Assembly: GCA_963741615.1 (NCBI GenBank)
Contig: CAVUIU010000029.1
Span: 1-64,000 of the forward strand
Origin: UBA9676 sp963741615
GTDB lineage: Bacteria; Actinomycetota; Actinomycetes; Streptosporangiales; Streptosporangiaceae
DNA: 64,000 nucleotides
Reading direction: 5' to 3'
The translations under genes were made by a program, and so were the position numbers. The notes under the pieces were generated by a model. The model saw only the letters and a program-made list of their open reading frames with translations. It was not told the origin of the DNA and ran no database searches. Shown here piece by piece: positions 52,673 to 62,231 of this stretch (position 1 is the stretch's first letter; each line of letters begins with the position of its first letter).

Positions 52673-54453
52673 GCAGCACCCGGGCCCAGCAGCGACTGGC
52701 AGGCGCGGCAGCGCCAGCGGCCACGGCCGCCGGTCGTTCCGCATTGCCTGCTGTGCCGTTGCTGGAGCGTATCCGGGCCGGCGTCATCGGCGAGGGCGAG
52801 GTGCTCGACGGCCCATACGGGCCCCGGCGCATCACTTATGCGGACTACACGGCCTCGGGCCGGTCGCTGGATTTCGTTGAGGACGTGATCCGCGAGCATG
52901 TCCTGCCGCGTTACGCCAATACCCACACCGAGAGCTCCGGCACGGGCCTGGCCACCAGCCGGCTGCGGGAAGACGCCCGGCAGATCGTCCACGACGCCGT
53001 CGGCGGCGCCGGTGACCACCTGGTGATCTTCTGCGGATCCGGTGCTACGGCGGCAGTCAGCAAGCTCATCGGCATTCTCGAACTGCGGATCCCCGACGGG
53101 CTCGCGCGGCGCTACCAGCTGCTTGACCAGATCCCGGCCGGACAGCGGCCGGTGGTGTTCGTCGGGCCTTACGAGCACCACTCCAACGAACTGCCCTGGC
53201 GGGAGACGATCGCTGACGTGGTCGTTATCGGCGCCGACACCGACGGGCACATCGACATGGCGGACCTGTCAGCGCAGCTGGCCCGCTATGCGGGGCGGCC
53301 GGTACGTATCGGCGCCTTCTCCGCCGCCTCCAACGTCACCGGCATCCTTTCCGACACTGACGCGATCGCGGAGCTGCTGCACGCCCACGGCGCCTTGTCA
53401 TTTTGGGACTACGCCGCGGCCGGCCCCTATGTGCCGATCCGGGCAGCCGAATCCGCGCCCGGCGCTGGCGACCACAAGGACGCCATCTTCTTGTCCCCGC
53501 ACAAGTTCATCGGCGGCCCCCAGACTCCTGGCATCCTGGTCGTCCGCCGCGACCTTGTCCGCAACCGGGTGCCCACCGTGCCCGGCGGCGGCACCGTCGC
53601 TTTCGTGGACCCGGTCAGCCACCGCTACCTCGACGACCCGGTGGCACGGGAGGAAGGCGGCACGCCCGCCATCGTCGAGTCGATCCGCGCCGGGCTGGTG
53701 TTCGCGCTCAAGCAAGCAGTCGGTACCGACGTCATCCAGGCCAGCGAAGAGCGCCTGTGGACACGTGCCCTGCACCGCTGGTCAGCCAACCCGCACATCG
53801 AGGTGCTCGGCAGCCCGCATGCCCGCCGGCTGTCCATCGTTTCCCTGCGCATCCGCCACGGCGACCGCTACCTGCACCACAACTACGTCGTCGCGCTGCT
53901 CAACGACCTGTTCGGCATCCAGGCCCGCGGCGGCTGCTCCTGCGCCGGCCCATACGGCCACCGGCTGCTCGCCATCGATACCGCCCGCTCCCGCGCCTTC
54001 CGCGACGAGATCGGCCACGGCTGCGAGGGCATCAAACCCGGCTGGGCCAGGATCAACTTCAACTACTTCATCTCCGACACCGTCGCCGGCTACCTGATCG
54101 ACGCGGTCAACCTGATCGCCACCCACGGGCACCGGCTGCTCACCGACTACCGCTTCAGCCCGCACACCGGCCTCTGGCGGCACCACGGCCCGGCCGCACA
54201 GCCACCGCTGCGCCTGACCGACCTGCGCTACAGCCCCGACGGCATGCTCACATGCCCGCACACAGGCCGCCGCATCGGCGAAACAGCCCTCGCCGGTTAC
54301 CTCCGCCAGGCACGCGAACTGCTCACAGCCCATCCCGCGCACACCGACAACGGGCCCACCGGACTACCGGGCGACTTCGAGACCCTGCGCTGGTTCCACC
54401 TCCCTCCGATCTGCCTCGACCAAAGGGACGAGTCGGACCAATGCAACCGTTGA
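52669..54453 (+). CDS. Class V aminotransferase / cysteine-desulfurase-like enzyme
   Basis: 594 residues from ATG 52669. PLP fold type I: THTESSGTGLATSRLREDAR, phosphate-binding FCGSGATAAVSKL, HHSNELPWRE, SFWDYAAAGPYV, the PLP-lysine segment LSPHKFIGGPQTPG and GGGTVAFVDP. A possible catalytic cysteine loop, ARGGCSCAGPYGHRL, lies where SufS/CsdA carry theirs. It is longer than standard desulfurases by about 150 C-terminal residues (TCPHTGRRIGETALAGYLRQ). Together with OsmC, sulfur release from cysteine or persulfide is plausible. A truncated copy lies at 46.4 kb. Confidence 0.88.
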   Translation: MSSTRAQQRLAGAAAPAATAAGRSALPAVPLLERIRAGVIGEGEVLDGPYGPRRITYADYTASGRSLDFVEDVIREHVLPRYANTHTESSGTGLATSRLREDARQIVHDAVGGAGDHLVIFCGSGATAAVSKLIGILELRIPDGLARRYQLLDQIPAGQRPVVFVGPYEHHSNELPWRETIADVVVIGADTDGHIDMADLSAQLARYAGRPVRIGAFSAASNVTGILSDTDAIAELLHAHGALSFWDYAAAGPYVPIRAAESAPGAGDHKDAIFLSPHKFIGGPQTPGILVVRRDLVRNRVPTVPGGGTVAFVDPVSHRYLDDPVAREEGGTPAIVESIRAGLVFALKQAVGTDVIQASEERLWTRALHRWSANPHIEVLGSPHARRLSIVSLRIRHGDRYLHHNYVVALLNDLFGIQARGGCSCAGPYGHRLLAIDTARSRAFRDEIGHGCEGIKPGWARINFNYFISDTVAGYLIDAVNLIATHGHRLLTDYRFSPHTGLWRHHGPAAQPPLRLTDLRYSPDGMLTCPHTGRRIGETALAGYLRQARELLTAHPAHTDNGPTGLPGDFETLRWFHLPPICLDQRDESDQCNR

Positions 54454-54593
54454 GAGCTGATCAGGCGTAGCCAGGCCCAGAACGGCTGGCCGGCCGACAT
54501 CAGCCACCGTGGCCCTATGCGGGACATGCTGGGGGCGGCCATGTGGTGCGGCCCAGCCGTTCGCCTGTAACCGCGGCGTGGCAGACTTCCCCG

Positions 54594-55199
54594 GTGACCA
54601 CGCTCGACGCCCGCCGCCGGGCGCTGCTGCGCCGTGGCTTCGCCCTGGAATACACCACCCTGGGGTGGAACGCCGCCGGGATCATCGTGCTCGCCTACGC
54701 CGCGATCACCGCCCGGTCCGTGGCGCTCGCCGGGTTCGGGCTGGATTCACTGATCGAGATCGGCGCATCCGCCGTCGTCATCTGGGAACTGCCGGGCACC
54801 GGCGAGCACCGCCAGCGGCGGGCGCTGCGCCTGATCGGCGCCGCGTTCGCCGCGCTGGCCGTCTACCTGGCCATCCAGTCAACCTGGGTGCTGGCTGCCG
54901 GCTACCACCCGCACCACTCACCGGTGGGCATTGGCTGGACCACGGTCACCGCGCTGGTCATGTTCACCCTCGCCTACGGCAAGGCCCGCACCGGCAAGGC
55001 ACTGGGCAACCCGGTCCTGTCCACCGAAGGCCGGGTCACCCTCATCGACGCCATCCTCGCCACCGCCGTCCTGGCCGGCCTGCTCCTCAACGCCATCGCG
55101 GGCTGGTGGTGGGCCGACCCCGCCGCCGGCTACCTCCTGGTCTTCTACGCCGCCCGCGAAGTCCGCCAGATCTTCCCCGCGAAGCACCCGCCGGCATAA
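54594..55199 (+). CDS. CDF-like cation transporter, single membrane domain (1)
   Basis: 201 residues from GTG 54594; an upstream start at 54543 is possible. Five to six helices: TLGWNAAGIIVLAYAAI, GFGLDSLIEIGASAVVIWEL, LIDAILATAVLAGLLLNAIAGWWWADPAAGYLLVFYAARE. The D-S-L-I-E motif takes the place of the usual H-x3-D site of cation diffusion facilitators, and the cytoplasmic C-terminal domain is missing. Paralogue of the gene at 57.1 kb. Transport of metal is inferred. Confidence 0.8.
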   Translation: MTTLDARRRALLRRGFALEYTTLGWNAAGIIVLAYAAITARSVALAGFGLDSLIEIGASAVVIWELPGTGEHRQRRALRLIGAAFAALAVYLAIQSTWVLAAGYHPHHSPVGIGWTTVTALVMFTLAYGKARTGKALGNPVLSTEGRVTLIDAILATAVLAGLLLNAIAGWWWADPAAGYLLVFYAAREVRQIFPAKHPPA

Positions 55200-55249
55200 C
55201 CGCCGCGCCCGAGCCTGAACCGCACGGCTGCCGCAGCATCCCGCCAGCG

Positions 55250-55345
55250 GGGTGATCCAGCTCGATGGCGATGCCGGGCGCATGCCGCACGGTCTCGTGC
55301 ACAGTGCAGTGCGATGCGACCGCGAGCAGGGCTGCTTCGCGGCCG
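55250..55345 (-). pseudogene. OsmC C-terminal remnant
   Basis: Leftward frame reads VASHCTVHETVRHAPGIAIEL, matching the second-cysteine end of OsmC at 52.6 kb (ASHCTVHNSL). The first half of the gene is missing and the surrounding frame is not conserved. Probably the leftover of a second osmC copy. Confidence 0.55.
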
Positions 55346-55602
55346 GCCAGGACACCCCGCCGGGCAGGCCGTTCCGCGCTGCCGGGGGCGAGCCACCCGA
55401 CCTGCACGTCCCTCCCGCATGTGGTCTGGAAGCCCAGATGCTCAGGTGCGTCTGCCGGGCCGGAATACCGTGTGCGCATCGAATCGCCTTTCTCCCGCCG
55501 ACCTAGCCCGTCAGGGACGGCCGGAACTTCGGTGACAGCCCGCGTTCGTCCCGGGGCTGCCGGTCGTCTGCCGACGGCCTGGTTGAGGTGCACGCGGGAC
55601 CG

Positions 55603-56343
55603 TTACGCCCAGGTTGCTGTCGGCGGCAGCCAGCGCAGGTGCTCGCAATCCCCAAGCAGCTGCAGCCGCCGCCACAGCGCGGCGGTGGGCGAGATCTGGG
55701 TGGCGTGCATGCACGCGGCCCTGCGCTGCCTGGCCCGGTCCACGCGGATACACAGATCGACTTCACCGGGCGGCCGCCCGGCGAACGGCTGGCCGGTCTC
55801 TTCCCGCAGCCGGCCAGCGATCGCAGCGGGAAGGGTCCAGGCCAGCACCGGCAGCCCGGCCGCGGCCGCCGCGGGCACCGCCGCCTGGGTCGCGGCCTGG
55901 TGGTCGGGGTGGCCGGTGACGCCGGTGTCGTCGAACACCAGCACGCCATCGGGATGATGCCGGGCGGCGAGCTTGGTGACGTGCGCAGTCAAGACGGCCG
56001 ACGGGATGGTGGCGAGCTGGCCGTCGGGGTAGTCCAGCAAGGTCACGGTGGCTGCCCCGAGCTCGGCGCTGGCCTCCCGCAGCTCTGCCTCCCGCGCCCG
56101 GTGCAAGTCGGCGCCGGTCGGGTTCAGCGTGGAGGATTCGCCGTGGGTGTAGCACAGGATGTGCGCGGCACTGCCGCTGCGGACAAGACGGTCGATGACA
56201 GCACCGAGCCCGAACGATTCGTCATCGGGGTGGGCGATGACCACCAGCACGCTGGACCAGGCTGGCAGCAGCCGCCCAGGCCGGAACCCGCCACGGCTTC
56301 CTGCCGCCCGGCCGATCCCGGCCGTATGCTGGTTCGCTCTCAT
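55603..56343 (-). CDS. PIG-L family deacetylase
   Basis: 246 residues. The zinc motif is VIAHPDDESFGLGAVI near residue 36, and the second histidine motif is TGVTGHPDHQAA. LmbE/PIG-L enzymes deacetylate N-acetylglucosamine conjugates, including steps of mycothiol synthesis and recycling (MshB, Mca). Subtype cannot be assigned. It follows the DUF2892 gene by a few bases on the same strand, downstream of a CsoR-like operator, so it may respond to copper or sulfur stress. Confidence 0.88.
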   Translation of the reverse strand: MRANQHTAGIGRAAGSRGGFRPGRLLPAWSSVLVVIAHPDDESFGLGAVIDRLVRSGSAAHILCYTHGESSTLNPTGADLHRAREAELREASAELGAATVTLLDYPDGQLATIPSAVLTAHVTKLAARHHPDGVLVFDDTGVTGHPDHQAATQAAVPAAAAAGLPVLAWTLPAAIAGRLREETGQPFAGRPPGEVDLCIRVDRARQRRAACMHATQISPTAALWRRLQLLGDCEHLRWLPPTATWA

Positions 56344-56349
56344 CGCCGG

Positions 56350-56553
56350 TCAGCGGGCCCGGGCCGGGACTCGCAGCAGCGGCGCGGCCAGGCAGATCCC
56401 GGCCGCGCCGGCCGCCAGCGGGACCAGCCCGGCCAGAGCGCGCACCAGGCCACCGGCGCCGCCGGTGATCCCGCCCGCCGCGATCAGCGCGGCCCCAGCC
56501 AGCGCCCGGGTCACCCGCCCTCCTGATGCGCTCATCACCTCAACGACTCTCAT
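56350..56553 (-). CDS. DUF2892 small membrane protein
   Basis: 67 residues from ATG 56553 after TGGAGG. Two hydrophobic helices (VTRALAGAALIAAGGITGG and VRALAGLVPLAAGAAGICLAAPLL), the DUF2892/YgaP-type transmembrane pair. Members often accompany rhodaneses and CstR-regulated sulfide-detoxification genes. The CsoR/CstR-like operator lies about 20 bases upstream. It forms a two-gene unit with the PIG-L gene. Confidence 0.8.
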   Translation of the reverse strand: MRVVEVMSASGGRVTRALAGAALIAAGGITGGAGGLVRALAGLVPLAAGAAGICLAAPLLRVPARAR

Positions 56554-56570
56554 CACGAACCTCCAGGAAA

Positions 56571-56590
56571 AATACCCCCATGGGTATATT
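56571..56590. promoter_or_regulatory. CsoR/CstR-type operator
   Basis: AATACCCCCATGGGTATATT matches the TACCCC-N-GGGGTA style palindrome bound by CsoR (Cu(I)) and CstR (persulfide) repressors. It lies just upstream of the DUF2892 start on the minus strand. Confidence 0.65.
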
Positions 56591-56674
56591 CCTGACAGCG
56601 GCAACATCCGGCGAGCCGCCCCCATTCCCGGTCTCGCGGCGGCGTCGGCGCCACCGGTCAGCCTCACTGCGCCG

Positions 56675-56938
56675 CTACGCAGCGCCGCCCTCCGCCAGGA
56701 TGGTCGTCACCAGGTGCCGCAGCGGGCCGGTGAGATCCTGCTCACCCACCGGGACGGCGCGGTCACCGGCGTGGATGACGTAGACCGAGCTGCCCGGGGC
56801 CGCCCGGTACGGCGGCGGGAATGCCAGGAACTGCTCGATCAGGTGTTCCCAGCGGCCACCGTCGGTGAGGCCGGAGATGTCCAGCGCCCGGCGGCAGATG
56901 CCCCCGTCCCAGGTGATCTCGGTGACCACGACCCTCAC
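56675..56938 (-). CDS. Conserved hypothetical protein
   Basis: 87 residues from GTG 56938. Mixed alpha/beta, no membrane segment: MRVVVTEITWDGGICRRALD, GGRWEHLIEQFLAFPPPYRA, SSVYVIHAGDRAVPVGEQDL, LRHLVTTILAEGGAA. The look is of a small actinobacterial DUF but I cannot name it. It lies upstream of the CsoR-type box on the same strand as DUF2892. Confidence 0.6.
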   Translation of the reverse strand: MRVVVTEITWDGGICRRALDISGLTDGGRWEHLIEQFLAFPPPYRAAPGSSVYVIHAGDRAVPVGEQDLTGPLRHLVTTILAEGGAA

Positions 56939-57112
56939 CCAGACCAGTGTGCCCCCATCCCGTGCGCCTGATGACGGTTGCTGATCACCCTCGGCGAACT
57001 CCTATCCGAAGGCGGCCTGGGCGCTTTCAAAGGACCCGTCGTGCGCCGCCGAAAATTTGATTGCCTGCCCGCCATCGGCAGCTGGGGCAGCGGCCGCCCC
57101 TACGCTGCGCTT

Positions 57113-57721
57113 GTGGATGCGGACGCGCGCCTTCGCCTGACCCGGCTGGCGGTGATGGCATGTGCGGGGTCGGTGGTGTGGGCGCTGGCAGCTGGCATCG
57201 CCGCGATCATGCTGGGGACGGCGGCTGGATCTGTGGCGCTGGTGGCGTTCGGTCTTGACTCGCTGGTAGACGCAAGCGCCTCGGGTGTGCTCGTCTGGCG
57301 GTTCGGCAGGAACGGGCGATCGGGGGCTGACAGCGGGCGGGTGGAGCACATCGCTGTCAGGCTGGTCGGCGCTGCGCTGGTGATGTCCGCCCTGTATGTC
57401 ACGGCCCAGGCCATCTTCGCGCTGGCCGCCCGGTCCGGCCCTGGGCACACCGCGGCTGGACTCGCGCTGGCCGGGGCGTCCGTCTTCGTGCTGCCGGTGC
57501 TGGCGCACCTGAAGCTGCGCCTTGCCCGCGATCTTGGCAGCGGGGCTCTGCGCGGGGATGGCGTGCTCAGCGCGGCAGGAGCAGGGCTGGCCGCCGCGAC
57601 ACTGCTGGGCCTGGTCGTCGGTGGCGCTTTGGGCTGGTGGTGGGCGGATTCAGCAGCCGCCCTGGTGATCGCCGGCGCCCTGGCCCGGGAGGGCAGGCGT
57701 GCCCTCTCGGCCCCGAACTGA
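57113..57721 (+). CDS. CDF-like cation transporter, single membrane domain (2)
   Basis: 202 residues from GTG 57113. Same architecture as the gene at 54.6 kb: VALVAFGLDSLVDASASGVLVWRFG, a central ALVMSALYVTAQAIFALAA and a final LGWWWADSAAALVIAGALAREGRR. The residues at the expected metal site are D-S-L-V-D in place of H-x3-D. No C-terminal cytoplasmic domain. Two such proteins 2.5 kb apart may act as a hetero-pair. Confidence 0.8.
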   Translation: MDADARLRLTRLAVMACAGSVVWALAAGIAAIMLGTAAGSVALVAFGLDSLVDASASGVLVWRFGRNGRSGADSGRVEHIAVRLVGAALVMSALYVTAQAIFALAARSGPGHTAAGLALAGASVFVLPVLAHLKLRLARDLGSGALRGDGVLSAAGAGLAAATLLGLVVGGALGWWWADSAAALVIAGALAREGRRALSAPN

Positions 57722-57910
57722 CCAGGTGCGTACACGCTGACGGCGCGTTGGCGTCTGGGGAACCTGGCCCGCACCCATGACTGTTGAGGTGATGGACCGG
57801 CTTTCCTGCTGGTTCTGGCGCCATCTGGCGCGGCCGAACGCTTCAACTGGACACTGCTGGACGAGTGGGCCCTCGATGCGCCGCCGGTGCGGGCTGCGGC
57901 CTCGGGCAGA

Positions 57911-58663
57911 ATGGCTGCCATGACGGGCGCTACCTTGATCGTCCCCGCCCGGTTCAATGGCCCACCCGGCTCGGCGAACGGCGGGTACTTCGCCGCGAGA
58001 CTGGCCGCTTGCCTGCTGGCTGTCTCAGGCGGGGGCGAGCGTGCTGCCGCGATCACCGTCACGCTCCGGAAACCGCCGCCGCTCGACGAGCCGATGGACC
58101 TGGTCCCAGCGGGCGCCCCGGGAACCCTGGCGGCCCAAATCGGCACCGTCGTCATCGCGGAGGCAGAACCGTTCTCCGGCGGTTTCGAGGAAGTCGAGCC
58201 GGTCACCTTTGAGGAGGCCCGGGAGGCTGCACAGTACTACGGCGGCCTGATCGAGCACCCGTTCCCGGCCTGTTTCAGCTGCGGGCTCGCCCGGCCCGGG
58301 CCAGACGGGCTCGGTCTTCGGCCCGGGCTGCTGCCCGGCCGCAAGGGCATGACGGCAGCGAGCTGGCAGCCGGACAGCTCGCTGGCCGATCCGGCTGGCC
58401 AGGTCCGGCCCGAGTTCGTCTGGGCGGCGCTGGATTGCCCGGGCGGCTGGACGGTCGATGTGGTCGGCCGGCCGATGGTACTCGGCCGGATGAGCGCACA
58501 GGTGCTCGCGGCACCTGGAATCGGAGAGCGGTGCGTCGTCATGGGACGGCTGGACGGGCGGCATGGCCGTCAGGCCTTCACCTCGACCACCGCATACGGA
58601 ACCGGCGGGCGCGTGCTCGGTCATGCCCGGGCGGCCTGGATCGAGATCCCCGCGCGGCAGTAA
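57911..58663 (+). CDS. Hotdog-fold-like protein (thioesterase-type)
   Basis: About 250 residues from ATG 57911 (or 57920). N-terminal FNGPPGSANGGYFAARLAACL is typical of acyl-CoA thioesterase double-hotdog proteins, as is the later FVWAALDCPGGWTVDVVGRPMVLGRMSAQVL. A cysteine pair FPACFSCGLARPGPDGLGL in the linker could bind metal. Substrate unknown. It appears to be a single gene. Confidence 0.65.
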   Translation: MAAMTGATLIVPARFNGPPGSANGGYFAARLAACLLAVSGGGERAAAITVTLRKPPPLDEPMDLVPAGAPGTLAAQIGTVVIAEAEPFSGGFEEVEPVTFEEAREAAQYYGGLIEHPFPACFSCGLARPGPDGLGLRPGLLPGRKGMTAASWQPDSSLADPAGQVRPEFVWAALDCPGGWTVDVVGRPMVLGRMSAQVLAAPGIGERCVVMGRLDGRHGRQAFTSTTAYGTGGRVLGHARAAWIEIPARQ

Positions 58664-59871
58664 GCGCGAGTTCGCCGATCGTGTGCGTTATCGTTGCGAA
58701 GCGCTGACGGTACGCCCCGCAGTATGCCCCGCATGGGCAGGTGTACCGGAATTATCGTCGGTGAGCGCACGCGGCAAGTCGCATTCACAGCCGCCGGGCT
58801 CTCTGGCCTTCAGGTCGTCCTTGGTGGTGATTCGGGCCGCGGCGATGCAGTCGTTCTTCACTTTCCGCATTCGCTTTCTCAGCAGTTGTTTGCCTGGAGC
58901 TGGAGCGACACCGGATCGTTGTCGCCGGTGCTGGTCCCCGCGGCGGGTGATTGGCTTATCACGGCCCGATGTTGGGTGAGCTGTAGCAGTGGTACACCCA
59001 CGGGATGTTGTTGAAGCCGCGCGTTTCGAGCGCCGAGGTGGCCGCAGAAGCGTCATATCCAGTACGTCGGGGTAGCTCCGCTGTGGCCCTCCTGCTGAAC
59101 TCAGGGCAACGACTGCTGGAGCGGACGCTGCGATGAGCGCTGCGAAGACCGCTACCCATACCAGGGCGCCGCCAGTTCCTGCGTCGCGGGCTGCCGGCCA
59201 TGTTGCCGGGATGCGCCAGGCGGCGGCCTCCGTCGGCGTCCGGCGGATTCTCACGCCGGTCACCGCGGGGTGTCCGCCGCGGGTGTCTGCAGGCAGCGGC
59301 GAGCCGTCGGCTGCCGTGTCATCGATCATCGGTCACCGCGCGCCCGGGTGAGCCGGTGAGGCCTGCGGCTACCGCCTGCCCGGCGGGGCGGGCCCGGTCC
59401 CGAATGGGCCCTCAGCGGGCGTCTCGAAAACAATTGTCAAGATCTGTGGATCGGTTTGTGACTTTACCGACGCGGCGCGGGCGGCCGCATAGTGATCTTG
59501 ATGTTGTTCTAGCCGTGCCTAGCTACCTCGTTCATGCCGGGTCGCTGGTAGAGAGCCTGAGCGTGGTGGCTCACTGCCTCAAACCGTGTTGAACTTCCAT
59601 CTCCGATTCCAACGGGTGGCCGACTCGCCACCCGAAGGTCGTCGAGGCCACACAATGCGGTAACAGCAGTGAGAGCCGGTCTCAACGCGGCATTTGGTGA
59701 ATGTCGCCATGAGACCGGCGGAGTCGGCTGGCGTTGGTGACCCCCGAGAGCGACGACGGGCCCATGGCCGCCGCAGCGATCATCAGGAGGAGCATGGACT
59801 CGGCGAACGGCACCCCACGGGCCTTGCCCTCGATCTTGCGCCGGGACGCAGACCCGGGCGGGCCTGCGGGT
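58664..59871. other. 1.2-kb region without a supported gene
   Basis: Frames on both strands overlap heavily and lack ribosome sites. A leftward frame (58688-59329) has one hydrophobic stretch, ALVWVAVFAALIAASAPAVV, which might be a decayed membrane protein. No RNA or repeat recognised. Confidence 0.4.
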
Positions 59872-60135
59872 TCATTCCCTGCCTGCGTCGATCCGACCGC
59901 GGGCAAGCCGCTCATCGAGGATGTGGCGTGCCTCGCCGCTGGGGTGCTCCCTGTGCGGCTGCCTGGGCCTGCGGGTCATACCGGTGGCCAGAGCGTAGAT
60001 CGCCCAGATGAGCAGGCCCCAGAACGCGACCATGCACACCCACATTAGGGCGACCTGCCACCAGACCCGGCCGCAGCCGTACCAGAACATCATCGTGCCC
60101 ATCTCCATCCTGGCCCGGCGTTTCCCCGACCTCAT
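59872..60135 (-). CDS. SHOCT-domain membrane protein
   Basis: 87 residues from ATG 60135 (GGAGAG before it); 60108 is an alternative start. One long hydrophobic segment VALMWVCMVAFWGLLIWAIYAL with an MMFWYGCG lead-in, then a SHOCT tail EARHILDERLARGRIDAGRE. Small SHOCT membrane proteins are commonly next to copper-export genes. A near-perfect CsoR palindrome lies about 20 bases upstream, supporting copper or sulfur control. Confidence 0.75.
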   Translation of the reverse strand: MRSGKRRARMEMGTMMFWYGCGRVWWQVALMWVCMVAFWGLLIWAIYALATGMTRRPRQPHREHPSGEARHILDERLARGRIDAGRE

Positions 60136-60153
60136 GCGGCCAGGCTCTCCACA

Positions 60154-60168
60154 TACCCCCCGGGGGTA
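60154..60168. promoter_or_regulatory. CsoR/CstR-type operator, near-perfect palindrome
   Basis: TACCCCCCGGGGGTA, the CsoR consensus form. It sits between the SHOCT gene and the truncated IS5 transposase, in the promoter position for the SHOCT gene (leftward). Confidence 0.75.
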
Positions 60169-60171
60169 GTA

Positions 60172-60603
60172 ATGAACGGCCCAGGCCATGATCAGCGGGC
60201 TCGGCATCCACCCCGCCCGGCGGCTCGGCCTGCAGATCCCCCTTTTACGCGCACCGGCCGCATGCTGGTGCGCCCGCGCGGTTGTGGAATCCACGGACAC
60301 GTCCCAGGTGATCAGCCCGGCCGCATCCGCCCGGGCCTGCAAGGACGTCAGGATCTCCCGCCAGGTCCCGTCCCGCTGCCAGCGGCGGAACAGGCCATAC
60401 ACCGTCGGCCACGGCCCATAGGCCGGCGGCACGTCCCGCCACGGCGCACCAGCCCGCACCCGCCACCGGATCCCGTTAATGAGCTGCCGTTTCGTCCATT
60501 TCGGCGGGCGCCCCGGCTTCCTGCCACGCGGCAGCAGCGGCTCCAGCACTGCCCACTGCGCGTCCGTCAGGTCCGCCCGTCCCGTCACCGTTAAGGTGGC
60601 CAC
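60172..60603 (-). pseudogene. IS5-family transposase, N-terminal part only
   Basis: From GTG 60603: DLTDAQWAVLEPLLPRGRKPG, NGIRWRVRAGAPWRDVPPAYG and WDVSVDSTTARAHQHAAGARK, the helix-turn-helix and first catalytic Asp of IS5/IS427-group transposases. A frameshift follows (AEPADHGLGRS in another frame), and homology ends near the CsoR box. The other catalytic residues are missing. An 11-base inverted repeat (60603-60613 / 60648-60658) marks its left end. Confidence 0.8.
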
Positions 60604-60658
60604 GAGGTCTCCGTGCAGATGGTCTTCGTCGTCGTTGACTCATCTACCGGAGACCTCG
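60603..60658. repeat. 11-base inverted repeat at the IS5 left end
   Basis: CGAGGTCTCCG at 60603-60613 and CGGAGACCTCG at 60648-60658 are exact reverse complements with a 34-base loop. Located at the start of the IS5-type gene, it could be a terminus-associated hairpin. Confidence 0.5.
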
Positions 60659-60912
60659 TCCGTCACGGCTCAGCGACACGCGGGCAACGCAAAAAAGAAA
60701 CAAACAACTTTTGAAACACGCCCTAGGTGGCTGGTGTCGAACGCGGTCTTGCTGGGGTGGGTGATGGGACGGCCCGTGTCCTGGGCATGCTGCAGAGCAG
60801 CTGGAACCCCGCGCGGCGTTCTGGCCGTTGCGCGGGCGCTGCGGCGAGGCGTGTCTGGTGAAGGCCCGGCGTGGGGGCCTGGCCAGGTGATGAGTGCCGG
60901 TGGCCGGGCCGC
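60659..60912. other. Short gap between IS5 and IS1182 remnants
   Basis: No gene supported. Probably terminal sequence of one or both insertion elements. Confidence 0.35.
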
Positions 60913-62205
60913 TCATGCGCTGGCCGTTGCCCAGCTTCCGTTATCTGCGGTTGCACCGAGTACTGCGAGCCTGGCGAGGTTGACAGCGGCGGCGAGCAGG
61001 GCGAAATCGGCGGCGACCTTGAGCTGCCCGCGGACCCGGGCCCGGCGCCCGCCGTGGCGGCGGCGCATGAGGTGGCCGATTTTGCGTTCGACCTTGGGCC
61101 GGGTTGCCTTGTAGTCGGCCTGCCAGGCGGGGCTGGCCTGGCGGTCGCGGGCGGCGGCCAGGCGGGCCTCGTGCGGGCCGATGGTGATCGTGCGGCCCTG
61201 TCCGGCGGTGGTGCACTGGGCGGCCAGCGGGCAGTCCCGGCAGGCCGCACCGAACCTGGCCTGCCCGGCGTGACGCCCGCCGGCGCGGGCCCGGATGGCG
61301 ACGGTGACGCCTGCCGGGCAGGTGACGGTCTTTCCATCGAGGTCGATGGCGAAGCGGTCCTTGGGAAAGTGATCTTTCACTGCGGCCGGCGGCTGCACCT
61401 TGATGCCGCTGTAGAGGCCGGCGTCTTCCACGCGCTCGAGCAGTTCGCCGGCGCCATAGGCGGCATCGCCGTAGACCGCCGGGGGCTGCGTCGCCCCGGC
61501 CTGCGTGCCATCTTCGGCATCGGTACCGGCCAGCACATCGGCGAGGAGATCCTCAGCGGCTTCAGCGTCCCCGCTGTTGCCAGGTGTGACCCTGGTGGCG
61601 GTAACGATCTCCGAATCAGGGTTGACGGCGACGTGGCCCTTATAGCCGTCGAAGCCGCGGGCAGAGGTCTTGTGTCCGTGCCGTGCCTGCGGGTTGACGG
61701 TGGAGATGACCCGGTCCGGGGCGACCCGGCGCGCTATCCGGAACACCCCGGCCGCGTCCTGCTCCAGGTCCTGGCCGGTCACGGTGGCCAGCAGCGCCGC
61801 GGCCTGCGCCAGCGCCGGGCCCAGCTCCCGCCCGTCCAGCACGCCCAGCAGCGCATGAGCGTCTTTGGCCAGCGCATCGACCAGTTCCTCCCGCGCCTGC
61901 GGATCGCCGTAATCGCAGACCGGCTTGCCCGCGGCGGCATAGTCGTCGTCGCGGCGCAGCACCGCGCGCAGCTGGCCAGCCAGGCCGCCGCCAGCGGCCT
62001 TCAGCAGCCCGCGAACCGCCGATCGGACCAGCGTGACCGTGTCCATCGTGGTCACCGCGTCATACAACGGAGTGGAATCCAGCACCCGCCGCCGCCCCAC
62101 CAGCCCGGCCCGCCGGGCCGCAGCCAAGGTCACGTCAAAGATCCGGCCCGGCCGGTCCGAACGGGCCAGCCGGGCCCGCATGTCCACCAGCACCGTGTAC
62201 CTAGG
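60913..62205 (-). pseudogene. IS1182-family transposase, N-terminus missing
   Basis: About 430 residues: RRVLDSTPLYDAVTTMDTV, HGHKTSARGFDGYKGHVAVNPDSEIVTATRVTPGNSGDA (catalytic region), PAVYGDAAYGAGELL, CRDCPLAAQCTT (C4-type site) and KATRPKVERKIGHLMRRRHGG. This is the C-terminal three quarters of an IS1182/IS5-group transposase. Homology begins around YTVLVDMRARLARSDRPGR; what lies before it (to 62577 on this strand) is antisense to copA. The missing first 100 residues show it is truncated at the copA side. Confidence 0.8.
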
Positions 62206-62231
62206 TCCTTCGGCACGAGGTCGCATGCCCC

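Noticed and set aside
58688..59329. 213-codon leftward frame with one hydrophobic segment
   Set aside because: Composition changes along its length, no ribosome site and no recognisable domain; it may be chance or a decayed gene.
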